From: Planctomycetaceae bacterium
GTDB lineage: Bacteria > Planctomycetota > Planctomycetia > Planctomycetales > Planctomycetaceae
Assembly (NCBI GenBank): GCA_020426485.1
Contig: JAGQPY010000006.1
Location: 1 to 44,509, forward strand
Length of the DNA stretch: 44,509 nucleotides
Reading direction: 5' to 3'
Part shown: in pieces, positions 18,108 to 26,766 of the stretch
Layout: every line of letters starts with the position of its first letter
How positions within the stretch are numbered: the stretch's first letter is position 1
Program-made: the position numbers and the translations under genes
Notes under the pieces: generated by a model
The model's database searches: none
Told to the model about the DNA's origin: nothing
What the model saw: the letters and a program-made list of their open reading frames with translations, nothing else

Positions 18108-20612
18108 GTGTCTGATCGAGTCAACACATCTGACTTACGACCTGTTGTTCAACGGATCATCTTTGCCATCGCATTGAGCGCCGCACCGATGGGTGTCTTT
18201 GGCGGCCAGCCCGCCGGAATCGAGGTTCAGCCGCCGCAGATTGAACTCCATGGCAACTTCGCGGAAGCACAGCTGCTGGTGCGACAAAAGTCGTCCGCTG
18301 ATTCGCTGAAGACCGCCCAGGATTTGACTCGGGCAGCCACCTACCGCTGTGCGAATCCTGAGATCGTGCAGGTTGGGCCAAGTGGACAACTGCTGGCTCT
18401 GACCAACGGAACCACCGTGATTCATGTGGAGCATTCTGGCAGCAAGGCAGAAGTCGCTGTCAGCGTTTCTGACGTCAGTGACATTCCCAACGTCACCTTT
18501 GATGGCTACGTGCGACCTATTCTCAGTCGGCTGGGCTGCAACGCCGGAGCATGTCACGCCAGTCAGTTCGGGAAAGGAGACTTCGTGCTGTCGGTAGTGG
18601 GCTTTGACCCGAAACTGGACCACAATTCGATGGTTCGTGATCGCTTTCAGCGACGAGTGAATCTGGTTCAGGCGGACGAAAGCCTGCTGTTGATGAAACC
18701 TACCATGCAGGTTCCGCACGGTGGCGGTCAACGGCTGCTGAAAGACTCCACGGCCTATCAAACTCTTCGGGCATGGATTGCCACCGGAGCCGCCGGTCCC
18801 GATGCGAAAGCGCCGGCTCCGGTGAAGATCACGACCTGGCCACGGGAGCGAATCGCAGAACCCGGCCAGCAGCAGCAGCTTCGAGTTGTCGCGGAGTTTG
18901 ATGACGATACAACACGAGACGTCACTTCGTGGGCGAAGTTTGATTCAACCGACGATGCCGTTCTGTCTGTGACACCCGAGGGCCTTGTGACGGTCGAAGG
19001 GCGAGGACAGGCTCCCATTATGGTTCGGTTCGAAGGGCAGGCCGACATCGCGATGTTCGTGTCACCTTTCGGTCCGGCTCCCGAACTGAACGACTGGACA
19101 TCAGAAAATCTGATTGACGTCGCCGCGGTTCAGAAGTTTCGGGAACTGGGAATCGCCCCCTCAGACCTCTGCCGTGACGAAACCTTTATTCGGCGAGCGT
19201 ATCTGGATGCTGTAGGGACTCTTCCCACGCCAGTGGAAGTCGCTGCTTTTGTCGCAGATCAGCAGCTCGGCAAGCGTGAACAACTGGTGGATGCACTGCT
19301 GGGACTGACCGGCGATCCGGAAAAGGACCGCTTCAATGATGAATATGCCGCACTTTGGACACTCAAATGGTCTGACCTGTTGCAGAATTCCAGTAAAGGG
19401 CAGGCCGCCGATGAACAGCGCATGTGGGCCATGCACAACTGGATTCGTGAATCGTTCCGAGTTAACAAGCCCTTCGATCAGTTTGTGCGGGAACTGATCA
19501 CCGCCAAGGGATCCATCTACGCCAGCGGACCAGCCAGCTATTTCAAGATCAACTCCAATTCCTCCGACCTTGCCGAGGTGACGGCTCAACTGTTTCTGGG
19601 CGTGCGGCTTCAATGTGCCAAGTGTCATCATCATCCGTTTGAAAAGTACAGTCAGGCAGATTACTACTCTTTCTCAGCCTTCTTTTCGCGAGTCGGCAAC
19701 AAGAACAGCCAGGAATTCGGTCTCTTCGGACGTGAAACCGTGGTGATGGTGAAGTCGTCCGGCGATGTGCGTCACCCCCGAACAGGGGAACTGATGAAGC
19801 CCAGCCCGCTGGATGGCGAACCGGTGGACCACGAACTGGACCGTCGAATTCCTCTTGCCGCATGGCTGACGTCTGCGGCAAACAAAGACTTTGCTCGCAG
19901 CGTTGCTAATCGTTATGTGGCTTATCTGCTGGGTCGAGGCCTCGTGGAACCTGTCGACGACATGCGGGCCACAAACCCACCCACAAACCCGGCGATGCTG
20001 GAACAACTGGCAGATTCCTTCATTGCCAGCGGGTTTGATTTGAAGCAGCTGATCCGAATCATCATGACATCGCGGCTGTACCAGCTGGATTCGCAACCAA
20101 CGACAGCCAACGCCTCGGATGAAAAGTTCTACTCGCATTTTAAGGTCAAGCGCCTTTCGGCCGAACCGCTGCTGGACGCCATCGATTACGTCACGCAGTC
20201 GCAAACCAAGTTCAAAGGCCTGCCGCGCGGAACCAGAGCCATTGAACTTCCTGACGGCGAATACCCGGACTACTTTCTGACAACTTTCGGGAAGCCCAAA
20301 CGAGTCAGTGTCTGCGAATGTGAACGAATGCCCGATGAGAATCTTGGACAGGCTCTGCACACACTAAACGGTGATATTGTTGCCGGAAAAATTTCGGACA
20401 AAGCTGGACGCATCGCAGCACTGCTGGCGTCCGAAAAGACTGATGCGGAAATCATCACAGAACTGTACCAGGTCATTCTGTGTCGTCAGCCAACCGTCAG
20501 GGAAACCGAAACGGCACTGTCCTTCCTGCCTCAAAGTACCGGTCGAAAAGAATTCTTCGAAGATCTGACCTGGGCGTTGCTGAACAACAAGCAGTTCCTG
20601 TTCGTGTACTGA
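18108..20612 (+). CDS. Exported DUF1549/DUF1553 protein with Ig-like domains and cytochrome motifs
   Basis: An 834-residue protein starting at GTG with GGAGG eight bases upstream. A signal peptide (about 14-33) is followed by a bacterial Ig-like (BIG2-type) segment (about 40-125) and a heme-like motif CNAGACH (near 143-149) in a PSCyt-type region. A second Ig-like stretch lies at about 225-320. DUF1549 (about 340-525) contains CxxCH in CAKCHHHPFEKYSQADYYSF (near 503), and DUF1553 (about 580-820) follows. This architecture is almost confined to Planctomycetota and Verrucomicrobiota. Its role is unknown, but it is usually encoded beside DUF1501 or PPC-domain genes. Here the next gene, 99 bases on, is a PPC protein, which supports a two-gene operon. 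Confidence 0.92.
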   Translation: MSDRVNTSDLRPVVQRIIFAIALSAAPMGVFGGQPAGIEVQPPQIELHGNFAEAQLLVRQKSSADSLKTAQDLTRAATYRCANPEIVQVGPSGQLLALTNGTTVIHVEHSGSKAEVAVSVSDVSDIPNVTFDGYVRPILSRLGCNAGACHASQFGKGDFVLSVVGFDPKLDHNSMVRDRFQRRVNLVQADESLLLMKPTMQVPHGGGQRLLKDSTAYQTLRAWIATGAAGPDAKAPAPVKITTWPRERIAEPGQQQQLRVVAEFDDDTTRDVTSWAKFDSTDDAVLSVTPEGLVTVEGRGQAPIMVRFEGQADIAMFVSPFGPAPELNDWTSENLIDVAAVQKFRELGIAPSDLCRDETFIRRAYLDAVGTLPTPVEVAAFVADQQLGKREQLVDALLGLTGDPEKDRFNDEYAALWTLKWSDLLQNSSKGQAADEQRMWAMHNWIRESFRVNKPFDQFVRELITAKGSIYASGPASYFKINSNSSDLAEVTAQLFLGVRLQCAKCHHHPFEKYSQADYYSFSAFFSRVGNKNSQEFGLFGRETVVMVKSSGDVRHPRTGELMKPSPLDGEPVDHELDRRIPLAAWLTSAANKDFARSVANRYVAYLLGRGLVEPVDDMRATNPPTNPAMLEQLADSFIASGFDLKQLIRIIMTSRLYQLDSQPTTANASDEKFYSHFKVKRLSAEPLLDAIDYVTQSQTKFKGLPRGTRAIELPDGEYPDYFLTTFGKPKRVSVCECERMPDENLGQALHTLNGDIVAGKISDKAGRIAALLASEKTDAEIITELYQVILCRQPTVRETETALSFLPQSTGRKEFFEDLTWALLNNKQFLFVY

Positions 20613-20711
20613 TCTTCGAACTTCTCTGCGGCATTTCCCAGACCGTCCTTCCACCCGCAGCGGCAGCCGAAACACAGACCGACTGCTCCTGCATTGCTAT
20701 CGGTTCGCCTT

Positions 20712-22829
20712 ATGTCTATCCGACTTGTTCCAACTGCGCTGGCACTGATCTTTTTCAGCCGCTGTGTTCAGGCTCAGTCGTCCTATCCGATGCTGATGAG
20801 TCTTTCACCTGTCGCAGCCTGCCGGAACCAGACGTCAGAGCACACACTGGATGCTCGTTACAGCATGTACGGCGCTTATGACGTGATTGTGACGGGCTCT
20901 GGTGTTACCGGCCGGATCGTGACGCCCATGGAGCCGGACAAAGACGGCAAAATTCCGTCGATGACGAAAATCAAAGTTCAGTTTCAGGTCGAATCCGACG
21001 CGCTGCCGGGGGTCCGGGATTTCCGCATTGTGGGGCCGACGGGGCCAAGCACTCTCGGACAGCTCGTCATCGTCCGTGACCCTGTCGTTCAGGAGGAACC
21101 AAAGAACGACACAGCCGACACCGCACAGGCGATTCCCGTTCCGAGTGCAGTGTGCGGAACCGTCGAACGTGCAGAAGATGTCGACTTCTATCGCTTCACC
21201 ATTGAAACTCCGGGACAGTGGACGTTTCACTGTCGCGGGATGCGGCTGCAGGATCGGATTCATGACCTGCAAACTCACATTGATCCCATCATCACGATTC
21301 GGGATGCGAAGTCCGGCAGCACTCTGGCAGCGGCCGACAACAACTTCGCCGCCGACCCGTTCCTGACGTTCGATTTCCGCAAAGGCGACTACCTGCTGGA
21401 GGTCCGCGATGTCCGCTACAGCGGCAACGCCTACTGGAACTACTGCATCGAAATCAACAATCGACCCTTTGTCTCCAGTGTTTATCCGGCCTCCGTTCAG
21501 CGCGGGCAAACATCAGAGCTGCAACTGATCGGTTCCGGCCTGTCGTCCGCCTCCGTTGTCCGTCACACCGCAGCAGAGAACACGGATGCATGTGTTCAGG
21601 AAACCGCACTCTCGCTGGAAGGAGACACCACCAATCCGGTTCCCGTTCTGATCAGCGACCTGCCTGTCGTGATGGAAACAGACAAAGACAACAACAGCGT
21701 CCCGTCAGCTCTGCCAATCGAGATTCCGGCGGCGCTAACCGGGCGGATTGAAACAGAAGCAGACATCGACTGTTTTGCCTTCACGGCGACCAAGGGAGAA
21801 CATTTGACTCTGGAAATCAAAGGACGACGCTATTCTTCCGGACTGGATTCCAACCTGCGCATCCTGAATGCTGAAGGAAAACAGCTGGTCGAAAACGACG
21901 ATATGCGACTGTGGAATCGGATGACTGCACAGGATTCGCAGATTGAAAACTGGGTGGTGCCTGCCGATGGCACCTACATTGCCGAAGTCAGAGACGTGCA
22001 TCTTCGGGGCGGCCCGGACTTCGTATACACGCTGGAAATCACCAGAGCCGAACCCCATTTCGAACTGGTGGCGGACTCGGACAAGACGTGGCTGACTCCT
22101 GGAGGTGCCGCCGCAATCTTTGTTCGCATCGTCAGAAAGAATGGCTTTGACGGAGAAGTTCAACTGAACGTTGACGGCCTTCCGGATGGTGTTCAGGCGG
22201 AATGTGGTCGCATCCTGTCCGGAAAGAACGAAGACGGCTGCATCATTCTGATGGCTTCGCCGGATGCGAAAATGGCGGCTTCCAATATCACGATCCGCGG
22301 CACCGCAGTCACCGGCCGGAACAGCAGCAATGCGGACAAACCGACAACGGATCTGCCGCTCAGTGCCGTCGCCGTGGCGATGCAGGAAACCTACATGCCC
22401 GGTGGAGGCCGCAGCCACTGGCCGGTGGAAATTCACACAGTTGCCGTCGGCCAGCCATCTTCCGCAGATGTTCTGCAGGTGAAGATCAGCACCAACGAAC
22501 TTACACTGAAACGCGGGCAATCCGGATCGGTCGATGTCGAAGTCATTCGACAGGAAGGCTACGACAAAAACATCACTCTGGACCTGCTTTATCAGCATCT
22601 GTCCAGCAAATTTGCAAACACGCTGCCCGAAGGTGTCACAGTCGACCTGAAGAACAGCCAGACTCTCCTGACCGGTTCTAAGTCGACGGGGAAAATCACG
22701 CTGACCGCCGCTGCGAATGCTCCGCTGGTCCGGCGTCAGCAATGTGCCGTGATGGCCAATGTCTCCATCAACTTTGTGATGAAGGCAACTTACAGCAGCG
22801 AACCGTTGTTTGTTTCCGTCACGGAATAA
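20712..22829 (+). CDS. Secreted protein with two pre-peptidase C-terminal (PPC)-type domains
   Basis: A protein of about 705 residues with a signal peptide cleaved near VQA (about 21). Two PPC-like beta-sandwich domains can be seen. The first (about 130-235) begins EEPKNDTADTAQAIPVP and contains GTVERAEDVDFYRFTI. The second (about 325-440) contains GRIETEADIDCFAFTATKGEHLTLEIKG. Between and after them are IPT/Ig-like strands. No protease or other catalytic domain is present, so it is likely a structural or binding partner of the DUF1549/DUF1553 protein upstream. ATG 20712 places the signal peptide at the very N-terminus; TTG 20694 would extend it by six residues. It is convergent with mraZ. 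Confidence 0.85.
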   Translation: MSIRLVPTALALIFFSRCVQAQSSYPMLMSLSPVAACRNQTSEHTLDARYSMYGAYDVIVTGSGVTGRIVTPMEPDKDGKIPSMTKIKVQFQVESDALPGVRDFRIVGPTGPSTLGQLVIVRDPVVQEEPKNDTADTAQAIPVPSAVCGTVERAEDVDFYRFTIETPGQWTFHCRGMRLQDRIHDLQTHIDPIITIRDAKSGSTLAAADNNFAADPFLTFDFRKGDYLLEVRDVRYSGNAYWNYCIEINNRPFVSSVYPASVQRGQTSELQLIGSGLSSASVVRHTAAENTDACVQETALSLEGDTTNPVPVLISDLPVVMETDKDNNSVPSALPIEIPAALTGRIETEADIDCFAFTATKGEHLTLEIKGRRYSSGLDSNLRILNAEGKQLVENDDMRLWNRMTAQDSQIENWVVPADGTYIAEVRDVHLRGGPDFVYTLEITRAEPHFELVADSDKTWLTPGGAAAIFVRIVRKNGFDGEVQLNVDGLPDGVQAECGRILSGKNEDGCIILMASPDAKMAASNITIRGTAVTGRNSSNADKPTTDLPLSAVAVAMQETYMPGGGRSHWPVEIHTVAVGQPSSADVLQVKISTNELTLKRGQSGSVDVEVIRQEGYDKNITLDLLYQHLSSKFANTLPEGVTVDLKNSQTLLTGSKSTGKITLTAAANAPLVRRQQCAVMANVSINFVMKATYSSEPLFVSVTE

Positions 22830-23150
22830 TCCGGAAGGTCGGACTGCATGTCAGTTCGATGGCTGCGCGATCTGAGAGTCTGCGTGACGAAATCTGTCGG
22901 CCATAGAGGTCGCGGCAGTCGGCGGGAACCGACATCACGATAGGCGTCGTCAAACAGCCGTCAGTCGCACATGTCAGGCCGTTCGTTCCTCGCACCATCC
23001 GTGGGGTCATCAGAACGAACGGCCTGTGGCCCGTTTCCGGGCCATGTGCCGAGACAAGAGAATCCATTCTCTCATCAGGTCTTCCGCGAAGCCCGGTGAA
23101 GCCTGCGGTCGAACGCAATTGAGCGATGAAACTCAGACTGATTGAGACGA
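22830..23150. other. Convergent gap between the PPC gene and mraZ
   Basis: It holds two strong hairpins (22975-23026 and 23027-23044) and no credible gene. A minus-strand frame opens at a GTG overlapping the mraZ stop, but it runs through both hairpins and into the PPC gene and resembles nothing. rsmH (mraW), the usual gene after mraZ, is absent. Confidence 0.6.
22975..23044. terminator. Tandem hairpins between convergent genes
   Basis: A perfect 14-bp inverted repeat (22975-22988 with 23013-23026, 24-base loop) is followed directly by a 7-bp GC-rich stem (TGGCCCG, loop TTTC, CGGGCCA; 23027-23044). Neither has a T-run, so they may act as RNA 3-prime stabilisers or Rho-assisted terminators for the two converging transcripts. 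Confidence 0.45.
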
Positions 23151-23618
23151 TCACCCGTCCGTGGGTGTCCCGACAATGAAACTGTCGAGTGCTTCCGATG
23201 TCAAATCGTCGTACTCAGCTGTGTGACCACTCAGGAACTGCTCCCACTTGGATTTGTCCCAGATTTCCGCGTGGTCGTTGACCCCCAGAATGACAACTTC
23301 TCGTGTCAGTCCGGCGTGGGTCATCAGGCGATCCGGGATGAGAATACGGGCCTGCTTGTCCAGTACCACACGCTCCGCGCGGGCGTAGAACAGTCGCAGA
23401 AAAGTGCGGACATTGGCTCGCCCGGGAGAGAGGTTGGCGAGCCGGTGAGCAAATCGATCGAATCCTTCCGTTGAAAAGACTGACAGGCACCCTTCGTTGC
23501 CTGGTGCCAGATAGAGCTCATCAGAATCCTTCACCCCAAAACCATCTTTCAGTGGTTTGGGAATGGCCAGTCGGAACTTCTCGTCGACAACGCGTTCATA
23601 GGTGCCGGTCAGCGTCAT
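23151..23618 (-). CDS. mraZ: Transcriptional regulator MraZ
   Basis: A 155-residue protein made of two SpoVT/AbrB-like repeats. The first (about 1-60) begins MTLTGTYERVVDEKFRLAIPKPLKD. The second (about 70-125) contains LDKQARILIPDRLMTHAGLTREVVILGVNDHAEIWDKSKWEQF, the MraZ hallmark. MraZ forms ring-shaped oligomers, binds TGGG repeats upstream of its own gene and controls the division and cell-wall cluster in most bacteria. Here the gene stands alone: the bases after it contain no rsmH, ftsL or ftsI, and the next gene is convergent. A good operator lies 73 bases upstream of the ATG. Planctomycetes are known to lack FtsZ and to have a scattered cluster, so autoregulation and unlinked targets are likely. 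Confidence 0.95.
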   Translation of the reverse strand: MTLTGTYERVVDEKFRLAIPKPLKDGFGVKDSDELYLAPGNEGCLSVFSTEGFDRFAHRLANLSPGRANVRTFLRLFYARAERVVLDKQARILIPDRLMTHAGLTREVVILGVNDHAEIWDKSKWEQFLSGHTAEYDDLTSEALDSFIVGTPTDG

Positions 23619-23690
23619 TGACGTTCAGTTTCATCAGCATTCTGTACACAACTACTGAATTCACAGTGACTTGCGGCAGGGGACTCAGTT

Positions 23691-23715
23691 CCCCACTTTT
23701 CCCCACAAGCAACCA
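23691..23715 (-). promoter_or_regulatory. MraZ operator: three TGGKK boxes with 5-base spacing
   Basis: On the minus strand the order is TGGTT, 5 bases, TGGGG, 5 bases, TGGGG, with exactly the 10-base period described for MraZ direct repeats (TGGGN separated by 5). The two downstream boxes are perfect and the upstream one is degenerate. It lies 73 bases before the mraZ ATG. The interval could hold the core promoter (for example TACAGA about 25 bases before the ATG). Confidence 0.8.
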
Positions 23716-23830
23716 CTGAGGGGCAATTTAGCTATCCGAAAGGGTGCGTCAAGTCGATCAGCGACATTCGATCGTTGCGACCCGCCCCCCAGTCGTCGCA
23801 GGTCGTTGGCTGACAACGATCTTGGCGAAT

Positions 23831-24985
23831 TCAGCAAAATTCAGATTCGTCTTTCGACTCAAGAATCTGTCGGGACGAGTTCAGCAGATCTCGCAACAAA
23901 CGGTCGTATCGCTCGACGCACAGATTCCAGCTAAACTTCTGTGTGACAACATGTTGCGCGTTCTTGGCAAATGTGCGACGGAGGTCCGGGTCAGAAATCG
24001 CCACCTCCATCGCTCTGGAAAGGCTGGCTGGATCGCCTGCCCTGACCAGCCACCCCGTTTCGCCGGAAACAATCAGATCCCGGACCCCATCCACTTCGGT
24101 GGCCAGAACCGGCAGACCTTCTGCCATGGATTCCAACACAACATTCGGAAGTCCCTCCCAAAGTGACGGAAGGACCAGCAAGTCCGCCCGTCGCATCAGC
24201 AGCCGCACGTCGTCTGAACGTCCGTGAAGGTGAACCAGATGACTGATGCCGTATTGGGCCGCAGTCTTCTGAATGGACTCTCGAAGTGGACCGTCACCAA
24301 CAAAGCTGAGCCGACATCGTTCTCTCAACAGGGCAGGCAGTTGAGAGAATGCCTGCAACAGATCCAGTGGGGCTTTCTGAGGAACCAGGCGGCCCACATA
24401 CAACAGTTCGAATGTCTCCGATGAATGGCCTGTCACGACATCATGATCGGGCAGCAGGTCAACGCCGTTGCAGATCGTGGAGACTCGGTCCGCAGAAATC
24501 GAACACAGTTCGGCGTGCAGTCGGGCAACGGACGGGCTAACCGCGATGTAGTGATCGCACAGGCGACTCGTCAGTCGATCCGGCCAGACAACACTCGCTC
24601 GTCGATCGGCCACTCGAACACCGGAGACCAGCAGTCGTGGCTCCGCCGCTCGGTCTGTGAAGTGCAGTACACACCGAGCAAGACGCCCGTAGATGTTCGC
24701 CTGATTCAGAAAACACAGCAGCACATCAGACGGTGCTGAGCGAAGAGCATTCGCAAGTCTCCGGACGGCTCGAAGATCTGCCATTCCTCCGCAGTTCAAA
24801 GCGGTGACAGGAATCCCGGCATCCATGATTCCTTTCGCCAGCGGTCCGGCATCTCTCAGACTGATGACTCGAACTGTCCAGCCACGTCTGTGCAGACCGA
24901 CCGCGATTCGCGCAAAGGCGTTTTCTGCACCGCCCACATCCAGTTCGGTGATACAACAGGTGATCGATGGAGATGCTTCATCCAT
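23831..24985 (-). CDS. GT4-family glycosyltransferase
   Basis: A 384-residue GT-B fold enzyme. The N-terminal acceptor domain has ITELDVGGAENAFARIA, with the GGAE motif near 18-21. The linker ICNGVD leads into the C-terminal nucleotide-sugar domain with LLYVGRLVPQKAPLDLLQAF, FVGDGPLRESI and the retaining-transferase E-x7-E motif in LWEGLPNVVLESMAEGLPV (about 275-295). It should transfer a sugar from a nucleotide donor to a lipid or polysaccharide acceptor on the cytoplasmic face of the membrane; donor and acceptor cannot be told from sequence. It is transcribed alone, away from queA. Confidence 0.92.
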   Translation of the reverse strand: MDEASPSITCCITELDVGGAENAFARIAVGLHRRGWTVRVISLRDAGPLAKGIMDAGIPVTALNCGGMADLRAVRRLANALRSAPSDVLLCFLNQANIYGRLARCVLHFTDRAAEPRLLVSGVRVADRRASVVWPDRLTSRLCDHYIAVSPSVARLHAELCSISADRVSTICNGVDLLPDHDVVTGHSSETFELLYVGRLVPQKAPLDLLQAFSQLPALLRERCRLSFVGDGPLRESIQKTAAQYGISHLVHLHGRSDDVRLLMRRADLLVLPSLWEGLPNVVLESMAEGLPVLATEVDGVRDLIVSGETGWLVRAGDPASLSRAMEVAISDPDLRRTFAKNAQHVVTQKFSWNLCVERYDRLLRDLLNSSRQILESKDESEFC

Positions 24986-25191
24986 TTTGGAACGTCGTCA
25001 AATTCGATATTGTTCCGCCTGCCGCACACTCAACCACTGAACCCGACCTTTGCGTTTTCCGGCGCGACGAACAGAATTGCCTTTCGATGATGAATCCTCA
25101 CGAAGCAGTTTCGTGAACCGTTTCGTGGGGGTTGCCTGCGGCGACCCTTCTCTCGACACCCCGAGCCTGACTTTTCGAACCAGGATTTCCA

Positions 25192-26286
25192 GTGATTCCT
25201 GATCTCGACAACCTGTCTGCGTGGCAATATGACCTGCCACAGCATCTGATTGCCTCCCGTCCGGCCGAGCAGCGCGATGGTGCCCGCCTGATGGTCGTCG
25301 ATCGGAGTTCCGGCCGGATCAGTCATCATCAGGTTCGAGATCTCCCGGATCTGCTCAGTCCATCAGATCGCCTGGTATTCAACAATACGAAAGTGATCCC
25401 CGCGCGTTTGTTCGGATTCCGCACATCCACCGGCGGACGCTGGGAAGGCCTGTTTCTGAACACAGAACCCGACGGACGATGGAAAATCACCGGACAGACT
25501 CGCGGAAGGCTGCAGGTTGGCGAAACACTGACCGTGATTCCGGCCCTGCCCGTGGAATCGGACGCCTCTGCGGTCCCGACTCCTGAAAAAACACTCATCC
25601 TGACGCTCACCGGGCGATGCGAGGATGGCACGTGGCTGATGTCTCCTGAGGACGAAACCAAGTCGTTCCTGGAGTCGCTGGAAGAATTCGGAACTCTGCC
25701 GCTGCCGCCGTATATCGGTCGAAAGATTGCCGATCAGGAAGACTGCCAGCGCTATCAGACCGTCTTCGCCAGTCAGCCGGGAGCCATCGCGGCCCCCACG
25801 GCCGGGCTGCATTTCAGCGAAGCGCTGCTTCAGCAATGTCAGCAGCGGGGAATCCGGCAGAGCCATGTGACGCTTCATGTCGGAATCGGCACTTTTCGAC
25901 CGGTCTCAACGGAACGTTTGTCTGACCATCAGATGCACTCCGAGTGGGGCTGTGTTTCAGAAGAAACCGCTCAGGAGATTGCCTCAACGCAGCGAGAGCA
26001 GGGCAACGTAGTGGCCATCGGTACGACATCCGTTCGAACTCTGGAAGCCGCCAGTCTCCACGGAAAACTGCTGCCCTGGAGCGGTTACACCGATCTGTTC
26101 ATTCGGCCGGGTTACCAGTTTCAAACGGTGGATCGACTGTTGACCAACTTTCACCTGCCGGGTTCGACACTACTGGCCCTCGTTGCTGCACTTGCAGGCT
26201 ACGAAACCATCATGAACGCCTATGCGATCGCGGTCGCCGAAAAATATCGCTTCTTCAGCTACGGCGATGCGATGCTGATCCGCTAA
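25192..26286 (+). CDS. queA: S-adenosylmethionine:tRNA ribosyltransferase-isomerase (QueA)
   Basis: It transfers and isomerises the ribose of SAM onto preQ1 at the tRNA wobble position to make epoxyqueuosine, in the cytoplasm. The 364-residue protein has the family landmarks: LSAWQYDLPQHLIASRP at the start, VFNNTKVIPARLFG, GTLPLPPYIGR, RYQTVFASQPGAIAAPTAGLHFSEALL, HVTLHVGIGTFRPV, and LLTNFHLPGSTLLALVAAL near the end. The start is GTG at 25192 with AGGA about eight bases upstream. No other queuosine gene is in the window. Confidence 0.96.
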   Translation: MIPDLDNLSAWQYDLPQHLIASRPAEQRDGARLMVVDRSSGRISHHQVRDLPDLLSPSDRLVFNNTKVIPARLFGFRTSTGGRWEGLFLNTEPDGRWKITGQTRGRLQVGETLTVIPALPVESDASAVPTPEKTLILTLTGRCEDGTWLMSPEDETKSFLESLEEFGTLPLPPYIGRKIADQEDCQRYQTVFASQPGAIAAPTAGLHFSEALLQQCQQRGIRQSHVTLHVGIGTFRPVSTERLSDHQMHSEWGCVSEETAQEIASTQREQGNVVAIGTTSVRTLEAASLHGKLLPWSGYTDLFIRPGYQFQTVDRLLTNFHLPGSTLLALVAALAGYETIMNAYAIAVAEKYRFFSYGDAMLIR

Positions 26287-26766
26287 TAGCCCGCCACTTC
26301 GGAAGCGTGTAGTGGACGGATCTGAGCGCTACGCCGTGAAGAGATTTCGTAGCCGAATTCGTAAGAATTCGGAAGCTGGTCCATGACCTCAGAAGTCTCA
26401 AGACTTCTGCTGCGTTCCTCACGACCTCTGCGACGCTCTTTTTCCTGCGGAAACTGGTGACAAAAACCCTTCACGGCGTTGGAGTCTGCCCCTCTCTGTT
26501 CAGCCCTCCAAAGGGTCAGACCGCTTTTTCAGATCGCCTCTGACACGGTTCGCTCCGCCGGCAAACAACCCCAATTGTGGATCTTCCTGAAACTCAAAGG
26601 CCACCTGAGTTCCGGCATTCAGCAGGACCTGCCGGTTTTGCTGGACCTCCGTGCCGGTAACCACTGCCGGAGCCCGGCCCGTGGGGGGATCTGATCTTGT
26701 GACTGAATCGGGACCACCGCTAGAAATACCCGAACTTCCACCGTTTTCCCGGACGATTCCTGCGCG
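26287..26766. other. Gap between queA and the zinc-ribbon gene, with repeat copy B and a coding-like minus-strand remnant
   Basis: 26331-26481 is the second copy of the 151-bp element. To its right, the minus-strand frame ending at the TGA at 26500 has protein-like composition for about 80 codons but no good start before it runs into the divergent zinc-ribbon gene. It could be a small gene or a broken one. Confidence 0.45.
26331..26481. repeat. 151-bp structured inverted-repeat element, copy B
   Basis: It is the same length as copy A and aligns with no gap. Its ends are a perfect 10-bp inverted repeat (ACGCCGTGAA and TTCACGGCGT). The internal hairpins are conserved: 26353-26372 (CCGAATTC, loop GTAA, GAATTCGG) and 26391-26408 (AGAAGTC, loop TCAA, GACTTCT). 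The first hairpin differs from copy A by a matched G-C to A-T change in the stem. It lies 45 bases after the queA stop. Confidence 0.85.

Noticed and set aside
22819-23154. 111-codon minus-strand frame starting at a GTG that overlaps the mraZ stop (GTGA), as in coupled genes
   Set aside because: It runs through two strong hairpins and into the 3-prime end of the PPC gene, and it resembles neither rsmH nor any other family.
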